From positions 767,691 to 831,690 of the forward strand of contig KL647321.1 of NCBI GenBank assembly GCA_000727475.1: 64,000 nucleotides of DNA, in the 5' to 3' direction. Within the stretch, counting starts at the first letter, position 1. Each line of letters begins with the position of its first letter. Below, one piece after another: positions 48,468-58,666 of this stretch. This stretch comes from Sarcocystis neurona. Taxonomy: Eukaryota > Apicomplexa > Conoidasida > Eucoccidiorida > Sarcocystidae. A program made the translations under genes and the position numbers. The notes beneath the pieces are model-generated. The model had not been told where the DNA came from and did no database searches. It saw only the letters and a program-made list of their open reading frames with translations.

Positions 48468-48747
48468 CAAGTGTCCACATACGTATTCTCACTTTCTTTC
48501 CACCCGCGCCACTACCTGACTTCTCGGATGCTGTACCTTTGTCTTGAACTGCACACAGCGGAGATGAACCTTGTGTATCACACCTTGTCCAGCTTGAATG
48601 GAATGATTAGTCGTGTTCTGGAAAGGGGCGGCACCGTCGGCCACTACTAGGTTCGTGGCTGTGCGCTTCTCCGCAGTCCGAAATCCATGCGCTTGAGTCC
48701 GTCGGTAAGACCTGGACTATTAGACTCCCCTCTGCATCTGGCGGCCT

Positions 48748-48906
48748 ATGACTTCGTCACCGTGTTTGCTCATCGTTTGCATGCGCAAGAACATATGACT
48801 ATGACTTCGTCACCGTGTTCGCTCATCGTTTGCATGCGCAGGAACATATGACTATGACTTCGTCACCGTGTTCGCTCATCGTTTGCATGCGCAAGAACAT
48901 ATGCCT
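48748..48906. repeat. Three tandem 53-bp units, nearly identical
   Basis: Units 48748-48800, 48801-48853 and 48854-48906 begin ATGACTTCGTCACCGTG and end CAAGAACATATGnCT, with only single-base differences. Near identity means a recent expansion. 53 is not divisible by three, so any protein reading through would change frame in each unit, arguing against a coding repeat. Each unit contains GCATGCGC and CATATG. Confidence 0.97.
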
Positions 48907-48980
48907 TGGGCACACTGTCCAAAATAGGTTCTTGATCCCGCCAAAGCAAGCACGCGCCAGTGAACACGGGATAGCAAAAC

Positions 48981-49148
48981 CCACGACAAGAACGCGTAGG
49001 GACACAAGTAGAGGGCGATGAAGTCCGAAAAAAGGTACCTGTGCTCTGTCAGAAAAGCCGAAGTGTCCGCGCAACAACCGCTACGACAAGTACATGCAGA
49101 GAGGCAAGTGGTGGGACGATGAAGTACGAGACAAAGGGGCCTGTATGT
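48981..49148. repeat. Degenerate direct repeat, 100-bp offset
   Basis: CTACGACAAG at 49081 and the following 65 or so bases align with 48981 onward (CCACGACAAG, then AAGTnGnGGG.GATGAAGTnCGA, then TGTn.TnTG), with about 65% identity. It lies directly after the 53-bp array and overlaps the candidate exon at 49053-49229; the upstream copy has stops in the matching plus frame. Confidence 0.65.
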
Positions 49149-49229
49149 ACTGGCAAAACTACCGACCGTCCGAGCGGGAGAGCGTAAGCAGTCAACCACA
49201 TCAGTTGGGGACGTCCACGCAAAACGTAG
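49053..49229 (+). CDS. Candidate internal exon
   Basis: Bounded by an acceptor-like CTGTGCTCTGTCAG and a perfect donor, AACGTAG/GTAAGTGCT. It is 177 bases, a multiple of three, and fully open. The product is charged and aromatic-rich (KWWDDEVRDKGACMYWQNY), more protein-like than most frames here. Its 5' half lies in the degenerate 100-bp repeat, whose other copy is interrupted. Long minus frames (48876-49199, 49049-49366) cover the same DNA. No family recognised. Confidence 0.27.
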
Positions 49230-51063
49230 GTAAGTGCTCTGACTTGTTCTACCTCTTCCACTGTCAACTCTTTACCGATGTCAGCAACGCTCCAGAGATA
49301 CGTGATAACACGCTGCCGCACATCACTTTCTCTCCGGGTCACTACTGATATCACCATGTGGCTCAAGACAGCACACCTACAATGACAGCAGGAGCTTTAC
49401 AAGCACCGAGGGGGTCAGCAAGGGTAGCATCCACTTTAGAAACTCTAACTGTATTTCTTCCCAGCTTTCAGGCAGCTTCCAGCAGGGACCGCTGCAGAAT
49501 TTCGCCACCTCCGTCTTGCTACATGTCAGTCTGAAGTTGCAAGCTTACACGTGCGGTATTGTGGATGTCCAATAATGCGGGAACAACAGACGATCTGCGG
49601 CAGGCCTGCACCTCACCGCATGTGAATGCCCACTTGCGGGTGTAAGAACTCGTATCCCTGCTAACTAATATCGCATTCCGTCAACAGGAAGAATGATTGT
49701 GGCCACAAGTAATTCCGGTAATGTGCTGCGTCGGGTGAGTGTACAAATTTTTGCACCTTGACTCGTGTCGCACGGTGGTTTCTGCCACGTGAGAAAGCTG
49801 ACTCTAGCTTTTGCGTGTGCGATCGATAAATATCTGAATCTTCTCACAGTGTAAAAGAAGACGCACTGAGCTCCGTAATGTTGTTGTTCTATTAAAGAAG
49901 TAGCGGGACTGTATCGCCGTTGCCAGCAGAGCTACAGTGCACGACGCGAAAAAGCACTGTATGCCTGACTCTCCGCTACCCTATTATCCTCACGCGCCCT
50001 ATCCTTAATCTGGCAGTCGCCACTAGTCTGGGATGCATGTCGTTCAAATCAGATGTCCACGACGCACTCAGCACTACGTGTTTCGTGAATCGTACACTCC
50101 TTGGCGAATGCTAGTTTGGTGTCCGATCGGGGACTTTTCTAAAGTGACGGCACAATGCGCAAGTACGTTGTACACCCGCCCTAAAGATCCATCGTGCAAA
50201 ACGCCGGCCGGCAGTGCCTCACGACAATCCACCAGATGTTAATGCGCAATCACTTCAGTAGACACCAAAACTCAGGGGCAGTCGTGCGGTGTTCTGCATG
50301 AGGCGGGTAAATCTCTATTTCTGCGCTGCTAGCGGCCTCATAGCAATCGTACCGCGTTGATCAGCCATCACTCACTTTGCTGCTGTCACGTACTGCGGAG
50401 TCACTCTCGAAGTGGTCACGCTGTTAACGCCTCAGTCCTGCGTCTCACTACTAAACGCACCAAAGATCGCTACAGGTTCGCGATGCAGTGAGCGCCCCCA
50501 GAAAGTGTGTGTCGCTTTTTCATCTATATGGAAGCAAATTTTGCGCTTTCGACACGAGCGTCACAATTCGTGTACCTACCCACCAAACGCGTCCGTAGTA
50601 TATGTGCATATGTATATGTATACGCCTAAAGATGGTCATGTTCCGTACTGATCCTTCGGCAAAATAGCTGAGACTGCCTACTATTGCACACCACAGAGGA
50701 TCTCTACCTGTCGCACATGGCCCCGGCGTACGTCCTATGGATCTAAGCGGAGAAGAAGTCCAGCATCTTGCGTTTCTTCCCTTATGATGAGTAATTTCAA
50801 GTGCGAGGTTGACAGCTCTCCTTCAGTGTTCCCCTCAGGTATCTCGCCGTGCGTCGTTCGGCGGTACTTAGAGGACACACGGCATTCCACATAACGGCAG
50901 TTCAATCCATGTAAACGTGTACCGCATGTAGACATAAGAAGAGCTACAATTACAACTGTCACTGAGGATTCCAAGAGATTCCCGGTCTATCGTAGAACCC
51001 TGAATTCTGCTGCAAAGGAGAGGTGGGCAGAAGGCGCCAATACAGCAAAGCCTTTGTTCCGCG
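49230..51063. other. Unassigned sequence
   Basis: Short plus frames (49920-50242, 50412-50651) with no motif. An alternating AT/GT stretch lies at 50598-50627 (TATATGTGCATATGTATATG). No RNA gene seen. Confidence 0.45.
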
Positions 51064-51461
51064 ATGGAGGCCAGAACGAGGTTAAACAGAAGAAGGTCGC
51101 GGCAGAAACCGTGTACTGTGTCCGTTGTGGTTCCTCTCCGGAATGTTTTGCCTCACATGCAAATGATTCCAAGAGAGAAATTATTCTTTACGTGTGTCAG
51201 TGATAGGGAGGTCCTGTGGACACTTCGGAGTAGGTCACGACATAGTGGAGGTTGCAAACATAGGTGATCGTGAATCCGCAAGAGAGCCGTGGAAAGATGT
51301 TTTGGGGCAAAGTTGGAAACTACCTAAACATACCGCAGCGTCGAAGAAGCTATGCCCGTGACACAGGTAGAAACTTCGTGTTTAATAACGAACGGTTCCA
51401 CATTAGACACGTACGCATTCTTGCGCGGTACGTCCCAAAAGGCATCCAGTGTCACCCCTAG
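51064..51461 (+). CDS. Two abutting open segments, possible broken ORF
   Basis: An ATG frame 51064-51267 (67 codons) ends where a second frame, 51264-51461 (65 codons), begins, so a single base shift would give about 130 continuous codons. Both products are basic (RRSRQKP; FWGKVGNYLNIPQRRR). A donor-like CATAG/GTGATC sits exactly at the junction. It may be a decayed gene, an exon end or chance; the plus strand is purine-rich here, which favours such compositions. No family recognised. Confidence 0.2.
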
Positions 51462-52086
51462 AATGAGAATCACATGCACGTGAAAGCAAGCGACCGGATG
51501 GACGCAAAACGCAACTGGTCGCTGAGGGGGTTTTGTTCAGTAAGATTTCCAGTAATCATGATGAAGCAGGGAAAGTGGTCTTTCCGTCATAAGGAATAGA
51601 AAGAGTGCTAACGTCATTGCGCATTACCAGAGGCACTTGAAACACCGTCGCATATAATTAAGCTTAGACGCTGTCTTTCTTCCACTGAAAAATAATGTAT
51701 ATCTCATCGTGAACAGTGGGCGAGGTGTGCCGCCTGTGCCTCCGTACGTCGCTAAGGCATTTACTCTGCACACCTGTCTAAAGAGGAACGTCCTAAGCTT
51801 TATAGTATTCTAGAGTTCACGGTAATTACAACAACACAACAAAAACAATACGATATATTACTCACGAATTCAGCGTCTTCCCATTTGGCAAAGAGAGACG
51901 TTAAGCTGCCACACAAGAGTTCCCGTCATCAAAGCACCTAATATCCGCCTGGATTGGTTGCATCCATTCTTTTTAGTGATTACAAAGAAAAAACACAACC
52001 GGACGCTGACGTCTTCCGAAGGCCCTAAGACCACTACTGTGAAGGCTGCGTCATCCGTCTCACCTGTTGTCAGGGTCGGGAATGTT
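51462..52086. other. Unassigned sequence, locally AT-rich
   Basis: 51650-51860 is richer in A+T than its surroundings (AATAATGTATATC, CAACAACACAACAAAAAC) but matches nothing recognisable. The minus frame 51870-52310 owes its length to the microsatellite. Confidence 0.4.
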
Positions 52087-52323
52087 CTACAGGTAGTAGA
52101 ACCTACTACTACTACTGCTACTACTACTACTAGTACTGCTACTACTACTATTACTATTACTACTACTACTACAACTACTGCAGAGCTCCTCTGGAACTCT
52201 GTAGGAGTCGTTCGGCAGACGTGGAATGGTCGCTGATGCTCGACAAATTGCTTCAGCGTCCTCTGGCGCTTGAGGAAAACGGAGACCACTTCGCACGTGC
52301 GTGGCAACATCTCCTCCCTTCAT
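52087..52323 (-). CDS. Candidate ORF ending in a Ser homopolymer
   Basis: A minus-strand ATG frame of 78 codons. The first 50 residues are mixed and polar (PQAPEDAEAICRASATIP); the rest is a Ser run produced by the CTA/AGT trinucleotide array. Ser homopolymers next to ordinary sequence are typical of coccidian proteins, which gives slight support. The plus strand reads the same array as Thr, and another minus frame reads it as Val, so the array keeps several frames open and inflates their lengths. Confidence 0.22.
   Translation of the reverse strand: MKGGDVATHVRSGLRFPQAPEDAEAICRASATIPRLPNDSYRVPEELCSSCSSSSNSNSSSSSTSSSSSSSSSRFYYL
52103..52179. repeat. (CTA)n trinucleotide microsatellite
   Basis: About 25 CTA/ACT triplets interrupted by CTG, TAG, ATT and AAC variants. 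A short GTAGTAG just upstream (52094-52099) can pair with the array. Length polymorphism between isolates would be expected. Confidence 0.97.
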
Positions 52324-54125
52324 GTGTAGAGATAACGAAGGCGGCGTGAGCTCGAATGCCAGCCGACGAAAAATCTAGAAATGCGACAGACGTAGATGAA
52401 CTGCGGAAGTGAATGTTGGGTGCCTGGGCCGTTGACGACTGTAACGCGGACATCATCACCATGTTTTCTGCTCGTCAGTGCAACAAGTTCTCCGCCAGAG
52501 GTATTCAAACCGTGCGGCACGCACCGTAAACTGCCCAGCCACTCGGTCTATGTCTTTACGTCGTTCTGCACTTAGCTTCGGATTGTTTACGCCAGTATGC
52601 ATAGAAGGAACTGTTGCGACGTGGTGGGCCTGACTTTTTTTCAACTTCAAAACTGTATTTCTGCCGTCACCTCTTCAGTGACCGTTGGATGGACCTGCAC
52701 GATTGAAATGTTGTAGGGCAACGGAGAGAGATGATACAAATTCCAGCATGCGTACAAGAAACGCCACATTTCGTCGCGGCCCTGTCTCCCCAAGACATGG
52801 CAAAGTGTACCACCGCTACACGTGCTGGCGCTGAACTGGGGTTGTCAAAATGACAATTTTGCATTCGTGTTCGACGCAGCTCCAGTATCGGTAACGTGCC
52901 GGCGTCGCCAGGTCAGCTAACTGCTGACAGCTGACTGTTATAGACTATAGTGCGACAGTTGTTGGTAATAGTCACGTTAGAAACAACTGCGGTGTACTTG
53001 GTGCCGTTTGCGTTGCCTACGTGCAGCGCGTTACAGCAGGGTGTCATATTAATTGGCGTGTATAGCAGGAAACAGCTCTTTCTTCTGTACAGAGCACCAC
53101 ATACTGTGCTCATAGTTACCTCTGTAGAAAAACTCGCTACAGCCTGAACTGGAATTGTTTTAATGACAAGAAGCACGATTTTCTTCGTTGCATGAATCTG
53201 TTCTTTGCCTGCGTGGCTACCTTGGTGCCAGACTCGCTACACCGCCTGCTGCATCGACGCGGGGATCAAAGGCATGTGGCATGCACGGCGTCCGCGCAGT
53301 GGCGTGCGGCAAGAAAAATATTCACGCCTTACAGTGCTCACTCGTACCTGCTCCAGACGGGGAAAGGCTTTCAACTCGTGCATGATGGACACGCTTTCAT
53401 CCACAGTTGTTAGCACAGGAGATATCCCCTCCGACTAGACTCGTGGGGCCGTGTGTATTTGATGAAACCTCGAACAACCACAGTATCACCGTGCGATAAT
53501 TGGTTTGCCGAACGGTGCTGTACCTACAAACAGACGTGGTCTTGCAGTCGAAGGTCCAGCATGTATACACGTGTACAGCATGGTCGGCCGAAAGTGTGTG
53601 TTGCACCAGTTTATATGCCTTTAAAGTATTTCCTGCCACCTGCTGTTCCTTCGATGCTGTTTTAATCTGGACACTCACAGGCTGCAGTCGTGTGTGTGAA
53701 CCAGCTACTAAGGACGCTCGGAACGTACGAAGTCCAGTAACACATTTTTCTGTCCTTCCTTATCCGCCTTGACGCATTCACCGTGCAATGCCGACGTGCT
53801 AACTGTTGTATGTCTCTCTTCAGTTTTCACTACTTTTGAGCATTCAAAGCAAAGATAAGAGTGAAAATACTCCACTGCAATACTCTTGAGTTGCAACGTT
53901 GTTCAGCATTTTCGACACCGGTGGGGTTGTGTACAACAGTGCGCCTAAACGGTTACCAGAAGGGACCAAGTAACCCGGGTGACAGGGGCGTGTTCCAACA
54001 AAGACGCACCTGTGATCATTATTCGCAGAGCCACTTACAGTTGACGTACTTGCCTACACGGACCGCAGTTCAGGCTCCGCAACTTTCTCAGGCTTGGAGC
54101 CGGTCGTGCTGCCATAAGTAGACGA
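52324..54125. other. Unassigned sequence
   Basis: Overlapping plus frames at 53188-53438 and 53453-53772 and minus frames opposite. No recognised motif, RNA gene or mobile-element end. Confidence 0.45.
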
Positions 54126-54257
54126 CAGTACAGTTTTTCCAGTACCATGCGAATGCACAGGGCTGGAGCAGCATGGGACGGAATAACGAGGCAGTCCAGC
54201 TTCGCCAGCGCCACACGAATGCACAGGGCTGGATCGTCGACGCACGTGCCAACCAGG
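54126..54257. repeat. Tandem duplication, 66-bp period
   Basis: Unit 1 (54126-54191) and unit 2 (54192-54257) share CGAATGCACAGGGCTGGA exactly and begin CAGTnCAGnTTnnCCAG. They end CGAGG and CCAGG. The period is 22 codons, so frames are kept through both units on both strands. Confidence 0.9.
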
Positions 54258-54410
54258 CATTTCAATCCGTCCAGCAGGGGAAGAAAACACAAGACTGCAC
54301 CAACATGGCGCGCGCTAACCTACGCCTCTTTTTTCACAGTAGCGGTCGTCGCAGCCCTTGCAGGTAAAGGTGCAATAAACGCCGTGCACCTTTTACGAAT
54401 GCGCAATTAG
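54147..54410 (+). CDS. Candidate ORF with 22-residue repeat and hydrophobic segment
   Basis: ATG to TAG, 87 codons, in a frame open from 54045. It carries the 66-bp duplication in frame as two 22-residue units that both contain RMHRAG and end in TR; several of the codon differences between units are synonymous. A hydrophobic stretch (TYASFFTVAVVAALAG) follows and ends at a good donor, CTTGCAG/GTAAAG (54364). A secreted or membrane protein exon is possible. Minus frames are open too (54035-54292). No family recognised. Confidence 0.27.
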   Translation: MRMHRAGAAWDGITRQSSFASATRMHRAGSSTHVPTRHFNPSSRGRKHKTAPTWRALTYASFFTVAVVAALAGKGAINAVHLLRMRN

Positions 54411-55319
54411 GGTCACCTCGAGTGCAGCCCTATGGTAACGTATCAGTGTTGTCGGTCACGTGGGAGAAGTCACTAAGACGGCCTTTGGCACTAATGGGCG
54501 AGAATGACGGCGTTCCACAGAATTGCCATGTTATACTCTAATTGTGGACTTGTTCATGCTTGAGTCCGCGGCCGCTGACGCTCAGCGTTAAGTTAGTAAG
54601 GTGTTGCAACACGTATGACATTATATTGGCGCTACACCACCTTTTTGGAAGACAGTCGCAGGTGAGCCTTGGGTAGGCATATCACCGGCGTACGAACCAG
54701 TCGCAGGGTAAGTTGAGCTGACCCCTACTGTGGTGTCTACCTGCAGTATGCAGTTTTGATGAAAGTCGCTATGTTTCACCACGCGACTGTCAACCATCAA
54801 GCGGTGGCGTACCATAGTGCCCACAGTGCAGCCGTCAGGCGCGTGTTCCGTCTTTGCACGGATCGGTGTTGTCGTGGGCCACGAAGCAGACATTGGCGAG
54901 GCGAGCAGCCTCAAGGACGTCGCTGCCATTGTATATGACGTGTGATGAAAAAACAGCAACACACGGAGTACGCTTTTGCAAACGTGTAAACATCGGCCTG
55001 GAGAGTAGTAGCGTAGTGTGTCTCTCGCGTGTAGCAGACCTAGCCACGTTCCACTGCAAGTGAACAGTTGCAGCTACCCACGAGGCGGCACCCCTAGCTC
55101 GAAGTCTTTGGGGCAAAACCGTCGAAGCTGACATAGAATGTTACGCGGAGAGAAAAGAGGAAACGGATGATCCCAGACTGCTTGTCGTGGCATGTTTGGG
55201 CTGTGGAACTTACTGAGTTGACGCTAAACTGACCACGATACGTTTCCTGATGCACTTCGCCCTAAATCCCCTCTGGAACACTTGTGAGAATGGTGCGAGG
55301 GGTGGTGTGAGAACCTTCT
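54411..55319. other. Unassigned sequence
   Basis: Minus frames at 54621-54962 and 54835-55134 overlap and have no motif. No RNA gene or repeat. Confidence 0.45.
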
Positions 55320-55670
55320 ATGGCTGCTCTGCTGTGCGCCCGGCTGTGCACACGTCATCCTGATGTCACACTTGAGGAAAGGTTGCCGCGAGGTTTGTTG
55401 TGTATGGAGGAACGTTTGAGGATCCTGCTGCGCCTTGTCTTCGTCTGTGCTCGTAACGGTGCAGTTCTCACGTCTCCCGTACTTTCAAACATCGAAATAA
55501 TAACGTACGAGGTGGGAAGTACAAGAGGTGAGGCATTCACAAAAGACGAGATGAGGCCGCGGCGCGCGTGGGTGCTCTTGGTGACTGAACAAAGTGTAAG
55601 CTGCCGATTACACACGGGCATCGGAGTTGAAATTATTGAGGTTGTAGGAGACATGGAATTGTACCAGTAG
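55320..55670 (+). CDS. Candidate ORF, unknown function
   Basis: ATG to TAG, 116 codons. The product has an Arg/Leu-rich amphipathic N-terminal half (EERLRILLRLVFVCARNG) and an acidic C-terminal end. A minus frame of the same length (55355-55705) covers the same DNA and cannot be excluded. No splice borders or family recognised. Confidence 0.24.
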   Translation: MAALLCARLCTRHPDVTLEERLPRGLLCMEERLRILLRLVFVCARNGAVLTSPVLSNIEIITYEVGSTRGEAFTKDEMRPRRAWVLLVTEQSVSCRLHTGIGVEIIEVVGDMELYQ

Positions 55671-56817
55671 AGCGGGGCCTTGATGCCGTGATAGGGCTGC
55701 TCCACGTCGCGTACTCACCGGAGCATGCCGTATATCACGAGCCCTCACCGCCAGGCCCGGGACATGCGGCGTATGGACGACACTGAAAGTGCTGGGACCA
55801 GGATCGATGTAGTTGCAGCAACGTACATACAGAAACTGCCTACCTGCTGTAAGACGTGACCCTTGATAATATACAACCGCGAGTTCATTGAGTTGAAGTG
55901 ACTTGATTGGCTGCAAGGTATGGTCAGACAAAAGATCTCGACACCGTCTTGCATCATAGAATGGAGCATGTCTGTCTGCTAAGAAAGTATCGTGTTGCTT
56001 TGAGGCTGCTTGTGGCCAGAAAGACATGCACCGCAGCTGAATAATTCGGCGCACGTAACAGCCATTGTGCATTTTGGGTAAAAACAGGCGCGTGCGGCTA
56101 GAAGGTATAGACACTGAATACACACCGCAGCGTTGATCCGTGCCCGAGGTTCACGCGGTCGTCATGACTGCAGTGAGCAAAGACTCGTCCAGGAAGGTCC
56201 GCCACTCTTGCTCCGTGAGTGCATCCATCTGAATTCGAAAACGGGTGCGAAGCGAACGCTACGTTTTGGTGAATACACTCGTCGCACTTGAGGCAATAAA
56301 TGTAAACTCGAGGCACGCTTCAATTTTTGAAAATCTCCCCAGATACGGGCGGGGTGTAGGCAATTGCTACCGTAAGAGAATCAAGGAGGCTGTGAAGCTT
56401 GACCCACTGCTGTGAGCGATAACGTAGTGTGTAAACCCAGCCTGCAGAATTGAATCTCTGCTTGAAGCGAAGCGCCTAAATTATGCCCCGCCATAGTTGC
56501 GATTCACGCAGTCCCCGCCTGCGTGACTGAGTGAACACGTGTCAACCTCCAAGCTGAGCGTCGGTGTCGCTTGAGAATCAGATGTCGCGTGCACACTGCG
56601 CCAATGGGAAGAATAGAGAAGGCGACCCGGGTGGACGTGAATTTTCAGGGAGAGGAAGAGGTAAACTGAGAGTGGTGTATGGCTGCTATGTATGCATCAC
56701 AGACAGCAGAACGCTTAATCTCCGTATGGACAGAAGACACGCTCACGGACTTTTGCCTGCGAAGGTCTTCTGGCTGAGTGCGTCAGTTTGCAGGGTACGC
56801 AGAGCACCATAACGTAG
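55671..56817. other. Unassigned sequence
   Basis: The minus frame 55608-56123 is open for 171 codons but opposes the preceding candidate and has no motif. A short plus frame lies at 56564-56812. Confidence 0.4.
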
Positions 56818-57138
56818 ATGACATATTCTCTGGCAGGCACAATTTGCACGCTGTGGCTGCCCAATCGAACAGTTCTGATAACATCGAGTGACAGCAAAGC
56901 CAAAGTTGTGGACCTAATAAGGTGGCAGCGCCGTCGTGGTTCAAGAGGAAGACTGTCCTATACCTACAGATTTACTACAAGATCAAGCCGCCCCAAGGAG
57001 CTAATTACATGTAGACACGTTGTCCATGCTGACATTCGGCAGTCGCGCAGTAAGCCTATTAACGGCGTCAGTTTAGAGGACCGAGGCTGTTGGCCCACTC
57101 TGAATATTGGTGCCCCTCCTCCGTCATTCAAGCACTGA
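56818..57138 (+). CDS. Candidate ORF or first exon
   Basis: ATG to TGA, 106 codons. A short hydrophobic N terminus (SLAGTICTLWLP) is followed by a basic region (RWQRRRGSRGR) and a Pro-rich end. The only sizeable opposing frame is 56964-57182. Followed within 130 bp by another plus-strand candidate. No family recognised. Confidence 0.25.
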   Translation: MTYSLAGTICTLWLPNRTVLITSSDSKAKVVDLIRWQRRRGSRGRLSYTYRFTTRSSRPKELITCRHVVHADIRQSRSKPINGVSLEDRGCWPTLNIGAPPPSFKH

Positions 57139-57266
57139 AGCTTCGCCTCCACGCGGACAACAAAGATACTGCAGGCGCACACCGGGTGTCACCAACGGTG
57201 TACTGAGCAACACTGGTGACCTAGGTACAGTGGTGAAGTGCCACATACGTTCACGTAGGACGGAAA

Positions 57267-57523
57267 ATGTATCCCGACGCGTCAAGTGGTCCAGCAACGT
57301 GTGACAGCGAACAGAACACGCGCCCAAGACGCAAGACAGGAGTTAAGCTTGACGGTGCAGATACAACAGTAGAAGCGCGTGGACTTCCACGCACGAAGGG
57401 CTGGTCGTTGGTCTTCCCTGGCGTACAGCGTCGATTCTGCTACTGGCTTTACACTGCCGCAAAGCAGACAGAGTCATGCTTCTACTCTGAAGAAAGCATT
57501 CCGCGTTTGCTGCTGCTCTATAG
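57267..57523 (+). CDS. Candidate first exon
   Basis: Starts at ATG in the context GGAAAATG, close to the A-rich start context usual in coccidia, and runs 85 codons plus two bases to CTCTATAG/GTGATC. Unspliced, it reads into a TGA at the donor. The product is charged at first (SEQNTRPRRKTGVKLDGAD), then aromatic-rich (FCYWLYTAAK). A further plus frame (57538-57819) follows but does not join in phase at the acceptors I tried. A Cys/Ala-rich minus frame (57343-57693) overlaps. No family recognised. Confidence 0.3.
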
Positions 57524-57537
57524 GTGATCCTTGACGT

Positions 57538-57819
57538 TTGCTCTACGTGAATGCTTACATTCGTAAAAGTAACAAACCCCTGAAGAGAACACGCAAGGCC
57601 TGTTATGCTGCACAGTCGGCGTTCTGCTCTGCTGCATACCGTGCGGAGAGCAGATTCTGTGTGACACTGCGTCAGTGCACAATGCGGCGACAAGCTCCGA
57701 GGAGATTGATGCTCACTATCGCGACTTTACACTCGTTTGGTCGAAAAGGGAATCTGATGTTTGACTGGTCCCTTACTTCGGGCGCTACATTTTTAGTACG
57801 AAACCGAACCATACACTAG
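57538..57819 (+). CDS. Candidate internal or terminal exon
   Basis: A plus frame open for 93 codons ending in TAG, with possible acceptors CACGCAAG and ATGCTGCACAG within its first 80 bases. The product is basic (KSNKPLKRTRK) with a C-terminal mixed part. It follows the candidate first exon at 57267 by 15 bases, but phase prevents a simple join. No motif recognised. Confidence 0.2.
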   Translation: MLYVNAYIRKSNKPLKRTRKACYAAQSAFCSAAYRAESRFCVTLRQCTMRRQAPRRLMLTIATLHSFGRKGNLMFDWSLTSGATFLVRNRTIH

Positions 57820-58063
57820 GACCCCCCTGCGGAGTAATCACGTGACGGACGATTGGGGGAGGTGCACATCAGACAACTAATGACCTCCGGCGCCTCAAGA
57901 GAGCATACGGGGAATGGAAAGCAGCAAAATTAATCCGTCCCGCATTGTTGAAGCTGCCTTTTACCCACAGTGTCGTACGTGTCTCATCAGATCACAGTAG
58001 TGGCAGACTGTATGGCTGCCTTCTGGCCCTAGCTGTTTGAATGGCGGTGTTCGGTTTCGAAGT

Positions 58064-58666
58064 TTAGTTGCACTGTACTACGCATACCCCCGTAGTATGG
58101 AGCGACGCGGTATTAGCATTGCACACGATAGAATAACGTCTGACGGGCGGGATGACGCGCATTGGTGAAAGAGCATCCTGACGTGTGAGAGTGTGTGAAT
58201 CGTGATGCACCGTCGACACACGCGAACCAAACAGTTTTGCTAATGCAGTCGCAGAACGCAACGGGGGACACTGACGTGACGCACAAGGTAATCGTTCAAA
58301 GCTTTTTGAGCCATCAGCGAAACGGACGGGATGTGCCATTCCAGTGTCTGGTGCGAGAGTCAGAACGAACAACGACCACCTGCGAGTGAGGCCTGCTGCA
58401 CGCGTTGAGTGAATTTTCGACCTGAAAACCCTTGCCGTAGTAATAAAATGGGGAACCTGCATCAATTGGATAAGGACCAACCACCAAGAGGCGGCACTAA
58501 AGACTACCCGATTTTGAACAGGAAGGAGCACAAGTAGTGACAAAGCTAACAAGCACTCTTCCAATGACAACGTAAGGGTTTTACCGTCCGTTTTTTCGCT
58601 CAAGAACGGGCGAACAAGCCACGAAGACACACAGGGGCAGCGACAGAGACGCTCGAACAGCGTCAC
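58064..58666 (-). CDS. Longest stop-free frame in the window, unknown
   Basis: 200 codons from a GTG to TAA; the first ATG lies more than 70 codons in. Residues about 30-75 are hydrophobic (CLLALSLLVLLP, then SWWLVLIQLM), which could be one or two membrane segments; the rest is Ser/Thr/Arg-rich. A short plus frame (58195-58389) is opposite. A run of this length is expected roughly 0.4 times by chance in a window of this size, so length is not proof. No family recognised. Confidence 0.25.
   Translation of the reverse strand: MTLFERLCRCPCVSSWLVRPFLSEKTDGKTLTLSLEECLLALSLLVLLPVQNRVVFSAASWWLVLIQLMQVPHFITTARVFRSKIHSTRAAGLTRRWSLFVLTLAPDTGMAHPVRFADGSKSFERLPCASRQCPPLRSATALAKLFGSRVSTVHHDSHTLTRQDALSPMRVIPPVRRYSIVCNANTASLHTTGVCVVQCN

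Noticed and set aside
51870..52310. Minus frame with a long Val-rich hydrophobic stretch, resembling a membrane protein.
   Set aside because: The stretch is a reading of the CTA microsatellite, which lacks stops in several frames; it is not evidence of a membrane segment.
1598..53110. RAPHTVL occurs in frames near 1720 and 53090, suggesting a shared element.
   Set aside because: The similarity stops after about seven residues and the flanking nucleotides do not align.
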